From Euborellia annulipes (lineage: Eukaryota; Arthropoda; Insecta; Dermaptera; Anisolabididae), in assembly GCA_023213315.1 (NCBI GenBank), contig JAKCPI010024840.1, positions 1 through 64,000 of the forward strand: a stretch of DNA of 64,000 bases, read 5' to 3'. Both the position numbers and the translations under genes were made by a program. This document shows, in pieces, positions 55,593 through 64,000 of this stretch (position 1 is its first letter; every line of letters begins with the position of its first letter). The notes below the pieces were generated by a model. The model did not search any database and was not told where the DNA came from. It saw nothing but the letters and a program-made list of their open reading frames with translations.

Positions 55593-55804
55593 CAGTGAGG
55601 GTCAATATTAAGTCCCACCCATGCGTTTTCTACTTGTGATTATTTCATTGTCTTTATAAAAGAAAATGAAAATCTTTATTGGAAATTTTCTAGGTATGAA
55701 CCATGAAAGTTTCCATTAAAAAATATACTAATATTCTTTTTAAAAACAATGAAATAATCACAAGTAGAAAACGCATGGGTGGGACTTAATAATGACCCCC
55801 ACTG
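55593..55804. mobile_element. MITE family D, copy 4, nested in E
   Basis: CAGTGAGGGTCAATATTAAG to TTAATAATGACCCCCACTG with TA flanks. Typical arms and centre. Confidence 0.85.
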
Positions 55805-56020
55805 TACCACTCGCTTCATTTGTCTTTTCAAATTGGCATAACTCTTTAATTATGAATTCCATCCCATTAGTTTATTTACATTTTTTGTTCAAAATCAGGA
55901 ATCACCTCCATAAACCGGGGGAAAACCTCATGACTCACCCTGTATAGAAGGGAAGAGACTGACGAGCAAAGAACAGAAGTACTGCCAGTCCCAGCTAGGG
56001 CAGCTCGTGGTCGCCATCCA
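55633..56020. repeat. Duplicated segment, copy 1
   Basis: From CTTGTGATTATTTCATTG in MITE D4 through the right end of E to GGTCGCCATCCA in repeat B. Differs from copy 2 by one base (ATATACTAATATT versus ATATATAATATT) as far as I can read. Confidence 0.85.
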
Positions 56021-56469
56021 TAAAAAAAAAAAAAAAAAAGGCGGGCTCCCACAACGATGGGTCTGGCAGCTAACAAATAGTCTGGGAAATAGTCCCTATC
56101 TGGAAAAAAGAAAAAAAAAAAAAAAAAAAACAAGGGGGGGACACCAAAGATATCATCAGGCTTTGACGCAGAGTCTGGACATAAGTTTTTGGCAGCAGGG
56201 GGGGAGGGGGGATAATAAACAAGAGAGTCGGTTCGATGTTGGGGACAGTTTTTTTTCCAGTCTCTATCAGTATATATGAGTAGTGCATCTTTGAAATAAC
56301 ATTCTTATAAATTCGAAATTAAGAATAAGAAAATGAGTATATTTTTTTTTCATTTTGGAACTAATTATGCGGAGATGAACAAAATAAATATAAAAATTAA
56401 AAAGAGAAAATGAGTATTGTTGGGGGTTGAAAATTTTGGAAACTTACATGAGGAAATACCCCCCCTTTT
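56021..56469. other. Segment between the duplicates
   Basis: Long A-runs (56021-56039, 56110-56130), G-runs and CGCAGAGTCTGGACATAAGT. Not recognised. No gene. Confidence 0.35.
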
Positions 56470-56856
56470 CTTGTGATTATTTCATTGTCTTTATAAAAGA
56501 AAATGAAAATCTTTATTGGAAATTTTCTAGGTATGAACCATGAAAGTTTCCATTAAAAAATATATAATATTCTTTTTAAAAACAATGAAATAATCACAAG
56601 TAGAAAACGCATGGGTGGGACTTAATAATGACCCCCACTGTACCACTCGCTTCATTTGTCTTTTCAAATTGGCATAACTCTTTAATTATGAATTCCATCC
56701 CATTAGTTTATTTACATTTTTTGTTCAAAATCAGGAATCACCTCCATAAACCGGGGGAAAACCTCATGACTCACCCTGTATAGAAGGGAAGAGACTGACG
56801 AGCAAAGAACAGAAGTACTGCCAGTCCCAGCTAGGGCAGCTCGTGGTCGCCATCCA
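56470..56856. repeat. Duplicated segment, copy 2
   Basis: 387 bp almost identical to 55633-56020. It contains a truncated MITE D (56470-56640) and the right arm of E, then continues into the intact end of repeat B. Confidence 0.85.
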
Positions 56857-57025
56857 CGTACCCACAAGATGTGGGCCCCTGAGCTAAGACACACAGACAG
56901 ACCATGTCGCGAAAACCATTTTTTTGGATTCAGGGGACCTTAAAACGTGTATATTTATCAAAATCTCGACATCAAATTTTTGACATGAATCCAAAACTTT
57001 CTCTATATATAGAGGTAAGAGAAAG

Positions 57026-57497
57026 TGTTTCGCAATTTAAATGAAGACCATTCTGAAATCTTAAAACAACCTAGGCATTTATGGATCAACGTGCCATTTA
57101 TACTAAAGAAGTGTTTAATGAGGCTATAGACTTGCCATCAAATAATTTTGACTTGGAGATTATTGGGAAATATTAAAACTAAGTAATAACTAACAATTCA
57201 AAACTTTATTAATTTGAACTAAAATGCAAACCGTTTTGATGGGTGGGTGAAACCCAAAATATTGCGCCACGTGAGCCATTGATTCGTTATCCCTGTCCTA
57301 GGCAGTGATGCTTCCTGGCCTAAGCCTCTTGTCTTTTAGTTAAATTGATGGCGATTGAAAGACTTTTCTTTTTGAACTCAGCTGATTTTCCTGTCAAATT
57401 TTGAATTTTTTAATTCGATCTCAACTCAATTCTAAATATGAAGACATCCTAAGAATTGATTGCCATCATTTGATTTTTTCCCTTACTTTGGTTTGGT
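57026..57497. other. Unassigned stretch
   Basis: No gene or repeat recognised. Confidence 0.35.
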
Positions 57498-57665
57498 GGA
57501 GGCTCGTGGCTAATCGGATAAGCTGCGGATTACGAATCTAGAGTTACTATACAACTCGGGTTCAAATTCCACTTGCCGTGAAAATTTTCAAACATTGCCA
57601 ATGTCTCCTCCGTCTCTCTGTAATTGGAGTTTGGCTCTGTTGAGAGATGTAGAAATTAAAAATTT
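57498..57665 (+). mobile_element. tRNA-derived SINE (family Q), copy 2
   Basis: GGAGGCTCGTGGCTAATCGG, GATTACGAATCTAGAG, CTCGGGTTCAAATTCC, then CTCTGTAATTGGAGTTTGGC and TCTGTTGAGAGATG. Longest match to copy 1. Confidence 0.78.
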
Positions 57666-58595
57666 TTTTAATAGGGAGAATATCAACTTCCCTACGTGGT
57701 CACTCTCATTAGAGTCTATTATTTTTTATAGATTTGGAAAGTCCCAGTATCTAATAGCGAAAATGTTGAATTTAATACAGAATGAAAGATATGGGGAACT
57801 GTATTTTTACGGACAAAAGCTAACCCTATTAATTTGTTATATATAATAGGGGTCTGATATAGAAAACAATTCAAGGGTTTCCCCCCCATCGTTAACCTTC
57901 TTACTCCCCTTCCTTGGAGCAGAAGGTGATGAACAAGCCATCGTTAAATATTTTTATTTCCACTCCTAGACAGAGCAAATAGTGGTGGGAAAGATGGAAA
58001 AGTTAAATATTTTTGTTGAGGAAAATCGCAATCGCTCTCTCAACATGTTTAGAGTGAGCATTGCGCTCAAGGGGTTTTTTTTTTTTAAACACTCACACTT
58101 TTTTCCCATTCACACACACATACTCACAGTCTTTTCGGCAACTTAGGCCTTATAAGACTTTATACGATAACCGTTATTATATATATATATTGGGTTCCAG
58201 GCATTCTTATTTAAGCAAATGCTTAAAGGGGTTCAGGAGGTAGATGTTACTCATGTTTTTCCCGATAAGAGAGCGTTGTGTGTTTCAAAAAGTAAGCAAA
58301 AAAAACATCTATTACTAAAATTTGCCAAGAGATGTCAGAATGGTAGCTAATATTTAACATATAATTTTTAAAATTTTCTTAATTAATATGTGATTAATAA
58401 TAACAATAAATTCATTTTTAAATTTAGAAAAAATGTAAGATTATTGGGGTTTAGTTTAGTATTTTTTAAAGTACGTTTTAGACGCCGCTCCTACGCCCCC
58501 TTAATAGAGTTCAGAGCGCCATCGCTCCCTTGATCAACAGTAAAGTGCGCTGAACGCACCCAATTACTCAGTGGCATGTTCTCACCCAGTGGCGT
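57666..58595. other. AT-rich DNA with a SINE tail remnant
   Basis: GTCTTTTCGGCAACTTAGGC at 58130-58150 matches the SINE R tail on the minus strand. No gene. Confidence 0.35.
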
Positions 58596-59037
58596 ATTCA
58601 GGGGGGGGGGGGGCCGGGCCCCCCAAAGCCTTTTCCAAAACAAAAAAATACCTATTGTTTTCCCTAATGATTTTTTTTTTTAAATAATTATTTTATTAAC
58701 TCTCATAAATTCTAAAATCTAACAAAAAACTTATAAATAATTGAAAAAATCTCTAATATTTACGAATTTTGTATTAAAATTATTTTTTCCATTTCAAGGA
58801 AAAAAAATTTTTTCGCTACTGTTCTCACCCCTTCCGTTTCCTCACCCCAAGTTGATGCTCCTCTGGGAACAGCTGCTCACACTTCTGGAATCACTTGGTT
58901 AATTAGATTTGTTTATCCAAGAAACAGCACAAGTGGTAGGCCTATTTCATATTTAAAACAAATTATTTTTCACAATTATTAATTAGCTGCCGACTGATTG
59001 AAATATTGAAATGTACAATTTCGGTCACTAGAACTGA
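58596..59037. other. Possible hAT-type end and AT-rich DNA
   Basis: CAGTGGCGTATTCAGGGGGG resembles hAT-type ends, but no partner end was found. Confidence 0.3.
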
Positions 59038-59467
59038 TCAAAATAATCGATTAATCCTTTCCTTAAAAAATAATCGATTATAAAAAAAGAATCGATTAAT
59101 CGATTATTTTCGGGAAACACGTTAGAAAAGATGGAATGAGACTCGTAAGACGGTAAAAAAAAAAGGTCAAATGATTTTTGCGAGAGGGAAAAATGGAATT
59201 TTATCAGAGAAAAAAAAGGTATAATCGATTATTTTTTCCATAATCGATTATTTTTCCCATAATCGAAATAATCGATTATTTTTCCCGTTATCGAAATAAT
59301 CGATTATTTTTCCCATAATCGAAATAATCGATTATTTTTCCCATAATCGAAATAATCGATTATTTTTCCCATATTCGAAATAATCGATTATTTTTTCCAT
59401 AATCGAAATAATCGATTATTTTTCCCATAATCGTAAAAATCGATTATTTTTCCCATAATCGAACACC
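59038..59467. repeat. AATAATCGATTATTTTTCCC minisatellite
   Basis: From ~59221 about nine units of 25-28 bp, AATAATCGATTATTTTTCCC-ATAATCGA, run head to tail; ATCGAT-containing palindromes also precede it from 59046. Each unit is itself largely palindromic. Confidence 0.85.
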
Positions 59468-60529
59468 CAAATTGTCACCTTTGTTTGACCGAATCTGTAC
59501 ATTGCAATCAGTCATTAAAAATTCTGAAAAATATTTGTCTTAAATTATTATATACTCCACGTTCAACCTGTAATTTCAAAGTAAACTTTCAAAATTGAAT
59601 TAGATTTGTATAGGAAGGACATGATTTTATGTAGGTTTTATAATTTTTTCTAAATTATATCGACTACCAATTAATAGAGAAAAATAGGAAAGGAAATCTA
59701 AATGGCCTCCGATGCCGTAAGACTAAAAAAATAAAAGAGGGTTTATTTTTGTTGAAATCGGGAATCAAATCCAAAAGCTCCAGACTTATATACAGAGGAT
59801 TATGTCCTACATAGCACTGCAAGCAAAAATCGGACATTTCAACGCCGCAGGGACGTTCTGCGATGTTCCAAAGTTGCAGCATCGTCCCTTCGACGTTGTA
59901 ATGTCCGGTTTTTGGTTGCAGTGCTATGTGGGGTATCTATTAAGAAATTAAAAAAAAAAAGAATATCACTTAATTTTAAAGTTACTGTATTTAATGTACA
60001 TAATAGAGAACAATAATTCATATATAACAATAAAATCTTAAAATATCCTCCAATAATCACATATTGATCCTCAAAATTTCTCCCCTCACCTTCTTTACAC
60101 TTGGACGACTATTGAAAATAAATTAAAATAGAAAAAAAAAAATTTATTTATTTTTGTAAAAATCAAATGATTTTTTACATAGAAGGAAATATGAAGATAA
60201 ATACAACAATCCTATTTGTTGAGTATTACTGAATTGAGCTACTAAAAATTTGTAATTTCTTTTTTTTTTTGCGGAATTTTAACCTTTGGTTACTGACTAT
60301 TTACAATAAATAGAAATTATATTAATATTTAAATAAAATAATTATTTTATAATCTAATAGTTAATTAAATTAAATACTAAACTTAAACTAGAATTTATCT
60401 TACATTAGTTGCTATTTTTTCTTTTATTTAGCGACCGGCGCCTAAATAAATCGCCCTTTGGGCATCCCAAAAAAAAAAAATAATGATTCGAAAATAAATA
60501 AATGTCGTGTCGTTTGAAATAAAATACAA
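59468..60529. other. Unassigned; SINE tail remnant and a small inverted pair
   Basis: TCTAAATGGCCTCCGATGCC at 59698-59717 matches the SINE R tail. ACATAGCACTGCAAGCAAAA and TTGGTTGCAGTGCTATGTGG are inverted (59810-59935) around GGACGTTCTGCGATG. No gene. Confidence 0.4.
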
Positions 60530-60800
60530 TGAATAATGAGAGAGATAGAGAAAAGAATAGGATTATCGCAGTGAGTTTTTTTTTCTTTTTCCAAAGTCTA
60601 GTGCGGTGCCAGGAGGCGTGGGGTGGTGTTTCTGTGTGTGTTGTTTATGAGTGTGAGTGTTTATATCGAACGAAAAACGCTGGAGCTCGAAAGATCGTTC
60701 AGACGGACATCGAATCCTCGAGGAACAATGACAATTCCCTTACGTGCTGCATTTTGGAACCGGTAGCTGGTGATGCCGCTGTCGGCCGTCCGCTATAACT
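60530..60800. other. GC-richer island, no repeat match
   Basis: CCAGGAGGCGTGGGGTGGTG and CTGGTGATGCCGCTGTCGGC occur once here. A stop-free 89-codon frame (60529-60798) has no domain I know. Candidate host exon or conserved non-coding DNA; weak. Confidence 0.3.
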
Positions 60801-61100
60801 GTAAAATCAACGATAAAACATAACATATCAATGAGAAAAAAAAAAGAGTGGATTGAAACAAAGTCCTTTAATACTGGACTCCAAACCATGTGCTCTGAAC
60901 AAAGTGTGAATAAGATTTTCAATAAGAAAAAAAAAAAAAGACAAATCGCTTTTGAAAAATGTATTGGACGAATTATTATTTACTGTATAATTAAATAAAT
61001 AAAAATTAATTTTAAGAACCTCCACCAGAAATAAGTTAATCTGATGATATCAAACACATGCAAAGAAATGTAATAGTCACCAACGATTAATCTAGTTCAG

Positions 61101-61170
61101 CGATTTACAAACTGTGGACCGCGAGACAACAGGGCGGCACCGGGAAACTAATTTAACAGCGTCAAAGGCG
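61101..61170 (+). mobile_element. Possible hAT end
   Basis: CAGCGATTTACAAACTGTGG followed by ACCGCGAGAC resembles hAT termini; no partner found. Confidence 0.35.
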
Positions 61171-61214
61171 CGCTTCAACTGAATTAACTTTTAGGGATTT
61201 TAATATGATTGGAG

Positions 61215-61985
61215 TTGGGAATAAAACCAGCGAGTGAGTCGAACACTTTTACACTATATTTGAGAATAACGCTAATAAGGCGCTCGGCAAGCTATGGCTC
61301 CAGTCTGATGCTTCTTATACAAAACTATCTTACTATCTTATATAATGACAGGGACACCTTAAGGGGCAGAAGCCCTTTTTTTTGATTTTCGAAAAAATAA
61401 TTTTTTTTAAAGAATTATATATATCATGTGTTGGTCCATGAGGTAGTAGTAGACTGAAATCAGCGATCTATCATAATTTAAATAAGCGAGTGCGTACTGT
61501 GGTCCAACAGTAGGGCATGTTGAGCGTAAATCGACAAGATCCGTGGTGCAACTCCCGGCGGTACCTACATTTTTCGCTTATTTAAATTAATAAATACTTG
61601 GTTATATGTTTTTCATAATTTTTTTTTTTAGATTAATCGCATTAAAGAAAAGATATTTTTAAAAAAATTCCCTCTATATCTTATAGATAATTAAATTAGT
61701 AATCATTGTGTTAAAAAATAATTAATTTTTTACCCTTAATTAATTAGCTGGAATCTTTCAAATGAAATGGAATAAATCTCTTGTATTCCTATGGGAAAAA
61801 CTAACGCCATCTCTTGCCACCTAGAGTAACTCGGTAGTGAATCGTGTTCTAACGGCTTTTTGAGACGCGCACCTTAAGAAACTTTCATTGGCACTGAAGA
61901 TGGCGGCCGAAACGTTGGTCCCAAATAAAGTGTAAAGGTGTTCGACTCACTCGCTGGCTTTATTCCTTCCGTCCCCAATCTCATG
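61215..61985. mobile_element. Palindrome-ended element with hammerhead-like core
   Basis: GGGAATAAAACCAGCGAGTG at the left pairs with ACTCGCTGGCTTTATTCC at the right. Plus core 61894-61915: CTGAAGA, a very short GGC/GCC, GAAACGT, then AATAAAG. Repeat P lies inside. Confidence 0.6.
61517..61612 (+). repeat. Short repeat P, copy 3
   Basis: TGTTGAGCGTAAATCGACAA onward, nearly identical to 28288-28390. A partial reverse copy (AAATAAGCGAGTGCGTACTG) lies just upstream. Confidence 0.7.
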
Positions 61986-62026
61986 CACCCAGCAACCAAC
62001 CTAATTTAATTTTAATATGTTATGGC

Positions 62027-62125
62027 GGAGGCTCGTGGCTAATCGGATAAGCTGCGAATTACGAATCTAAAGTTGCTAAACAACTCGGGTTCAAATCCCA
62101 CTTGCCATGAAAATTTTCAACCAAT
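62027..62125 (+). mobile_element. tRNA-derived SINE (family Q), copy 3
   Basis: Head only: GGAGGCTCGTGGCTAATCGG to CTCGGGTTCAAATCCC and CTTGCCATGAAAATTTTCAA. Confidence 0.75.
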
Positions 62126-62861
62126 CATTGCATCGACAATAAATATTGTGAGTCTTGATTGGAAATTTTATCTTGCGAGATATAGTAAAAGCTTTAGAAA
62201 AGATATGGAGAAAGAGAATTACATAATAGAAATAAGCTTTTACTTAAAAAATAATAAATATAATATTATGAATCCTTATCAGATCTTTCCTCTTATTCTC
62301 TTCTAATAAAATGATCTATAATGGAACGTGCATCATGACTTTTGATACAAAAATGTGAAGGTCAAGTAATTCATGATGTCTCTAAAATTATATTTTTTTA
62401 TGTTATCAATTTTGGAATTTGGTAACCAAATGGCTTAAATAAAATCATCGGACTGCCTGGGTAACTACTAATTAAAGTATTATAAATTTGTAAATAAGCT
62501 CGTTAAAACATTAGTTTTAGAGGAAGAAATTTTTGTCCAAGTCTTGATAGTCAGACATCGCGGACCTCCTCCTGTGATCGCATAATAAATAGAAACTCAA
62601 GATCATGAATGAATCATTTCGTATTGTTATCAATCGAATCATGTTATCCTGAAAACGTTACATAGTTATTTCTATCCTGATACCAAGTTCCTTAATGACA
62701 TAATTAAGTAAAAAATCATGGGAGTCTATTAAAATAAATAAAAATTTACAGTCATTGATTTTTAGAGACATCTTAGAAAAAGAGCAAAAATAAAAAAAAT
62801 TAGATTATCCAGAGTTGCAGGTAGGGATTGCAATACCGGTATACAGGTATTTTGAGTCATT
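62126..62861. other. AT-rich DNA with a SINE tail piece
   Basis: At 62415-62460, AAATAAAATCATCGGACTGC and CTGGG match the SINE at 51940 on the minus strand. No gene. Confidence 0.35.
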
Positions 62862-63000
62862 TGTTTTTTCTCATCAAATTCAATTGAGATTGTCACAGAT
62901 GTAACAACCTTTATATCTTGCTGAATTGTACCTGAAGAAGGCCACAGAATGAGTGGCCGAAACGTTGTCATTTTTACAAATAAACCACAATCAAAATCAA
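62862..63000 (+). mobile_element. Half palindromic element, strong hammerhead-like core
   Basis: Core 62932-62965: CTGAAGA, A, stem II GGCCAC/GTGGCC around AGAATGA, GAAACGT; AAATAAACC follows. The copy at 46557 has the same stem II. Confidence 0.62.
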
Positions 63001-63089
63001 ATTCTTTTACAAATTAACATTTTATTATATTATATACCGGTATATTATTATTACTATAACTTTGTTGAGTTTAATGGCTGTAGATATAC

Positions 63090-63440
63090 AATTAGAAGAG
63101 AAGGATGGGGGACCCTCCTGAGAAAAGAGCAGCCAGGTGAAATAAAAAAAAATTATATTCTGTCGCCGACGTTTCGAGAGCAAGTCGCACTGCATTAAAA
63201 CAGCAAGTGATGAAATTTAATATTTTTTTTCCATTTAAATACATAGTCATTAAGAAGTTTCATGTTAAATTTGTTTTGTATTAAGGTATATTGTAAAATG
63301 ATCAATTACTCAAATAAAATTTGATTATATGGGCCCTGAAGATGAGTGCCACTTGCTCTCGAAACGTCGGCGACAGAATATAACGTTTTTTATTTCACTT
63401 GGCTGCTGTTTTCCAGGAGGATTCCCTTCCTTCTCTTCTA
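63090..63440. mobile_element. Palindromic element with hammerhead-like core
   Basis: GAGCAGCCAGGTGAAATAAA and ATATTCTGTCGCCGACGTTT pair with the right end (CGTCGGCGACAGAATATAAC, TTTATTTCACTTGGCTGC). Plus core 63336-63367: CTGAAGA, GAG/CTC-type stem, GAAACGT. The minus core (63168) keeps GAAACGT only. Confidence 0.65.
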
Positions 63441-63726
63441 ATTATTATTAAATATTTATAAATTAAAAATAAAAGATAAATCCTCATTTTATTTCGTACT
63501 TTTTATTTCCAAATATACAAAATTTCTTTGGGAAATTTGGGCCGCTTCACAAAGAAATTTTGTATAAAATATTTTGAAGATTAAATATTTATATAACACT
63601 ATTTTGATGAGTAATAATAATATGTAATATAATACAGGTATTATTAAACACTTGTTATGATGCTCAAAGTTTGATAATGCTTTGCAACACTTTTCAAGTA
63701 GTAAGCTGATGGCTGGTAGTCTGTTG

Positions 63727-63984
63727 CAAGGGCGGATACAGGGGGGGGGGGTAAAGGGGGTAATTACCCCCCTGACATTTGAAAAAAATACCTTTTTTTC
63801 AAAAAAAAATTTATTTTTAATGTAAAATTTTAAAAATTAATACTTAAAAATTTGTTTTGCATTTATATTCTAGCAAACAAGTACAGAATGCGCCTTTAAA
63901 TTTCCGAAATTAAGAAAAAAATGTGTGCTGTGCGACCAGTCACACCAGATTACCCCGAGAGAAACACCTCTGGATCCGCCCTTG
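63727..63984 (+). mobile_element. hAT MITE family C with perfect duplication
   Basis: CAAGGGCGGATACAGG and CTCTGGATCCGCCCTTG ends; exact GTCTGTTG duplications at 63719-63726 and 63985-63992. The right half contains a hairpin block (CTGTGCGACCAGTCACACCA) closely similar to the 3' end of family A. Confidence 0.88.
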
Positions 63985-64000
63985 GTCTGTTGAAGGCTAT

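Larger units (their letters stand above)
55023..55942 (-). mobile_element. Element E: deletion derivative of a DUF4817/IS630-type transposon
   Basis: Ends CAGGGTGAGTTATGAGG and CCTCATGACTCACCCTG with ~120-bp inverted arms and TA on both sides. The empty site at ~39650 confirms the TA duplication. The interior joins the two extreme parts of the transposase gene. MITE D4 is nested at 55593-55804. Confidence 0.8.
54920..56885 (-). repeat. Repeat family B, split
   Basis: Left piece 54930-55022 (GGTGTGGGGTCGGCGGTTCA ... GACGCCTGTTGAAAATA), then TAGAAGGGAAGAGACTGACG after E, and the intact right end with CCACAAGATGTGGGCCCCTG at 56866-56885. Confidence 0.75.
54419..57025 (-). mobile_element. Family A interrupted by repeat B, element E and MITE D
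   Basis: Family A runs 54419-54920 (3' half) and resumes at 56885-57025 (5' end, GGTAAGAGAAAGT). Between lie repeat B, element E with MITE D4 inside, a 450-bp unrelated segment and a second copy of part of the stack. Confidence 0.8.

Overview
The window is eukaryotic repeat-rich DNA, AT-rich by eye, with poly-A/T runs and microsatellites. I found no convincing host gene, rRNA or functional tRNA gene. The Jockey-type LINE, hAT, mariner, pogo-like and Helitron elements, and tRNA-headed SINEs with shared tails, fit an arthropod or other invertebrate genome; the species cannot be told from this sequence. The stretch is best read as intergenic or intronic DNA built from nested mobile elements.

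Layout. 0-1 kb: end of a ~680-bp repeat (family A) and a 137-bp mini-Helitron. 1.03-5.41 kb: a full-length LINE with intact ORF1 and ORF2, a poly-A tail and a perfect 16-bp target duplication. 5.7-8.7 kb: a decayed hAT transposase gene on the minus strand with two probable small introns. 10-14.5 kb: hAT MITEs, a large foldback and family A. 15-19 kb: MITEs, a SINE and a foldback. 19.3-19.9 kb: a mariner with the 3' end at both termini. 21.8-22.5 kb: a Tc1-like foldback. 25.4-27.6 kb: nested MITEs and a pogo-like element. 29.9-30.9 kb: a Helitron with an internal minisatellite. 31-39 kb: a series of palindromic elements. 34.3-35.1 kb: a tandem array that encodes a repeated WGVGRLRP peptide. 39-51 kb: family A copies, SINEs and MITEs. 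54.4-57.0 kb: a four-level nest of elements with an almost exact 387-bp duplication. 57-64 kb: SINEs, an ATCGAT minisatellite and more palindromes.

The most interesting signal is a motif recurring in about twenty places on both strands, mostly inside palindromic elements: CTGAnGA, a short stem-loop, then GAAACGT. This is the catalytic-core arrangement of a hammerhead ribozyme, with the stem II sequence and length changing between families. It is followed in many copies by AATAAA or a similar AT-rich stretch. Hammerhead motifs are known from the termini of Penelope-like retroelements and retrozymes, so these may be non-autonomous relatives. The matching ACGTH plus stem I strand was not found beside the core in the copies I examined, so self-cleavage is not shown.

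Only the LINE looks capable of encoding a working machine. Other elements are non-autonomous or broken. Perfect 8-bp target duplications on many hAT MITEs, TA duplications on Tc1/mariner-type MITEs, and the nesting order give a partial relative history of insertions.
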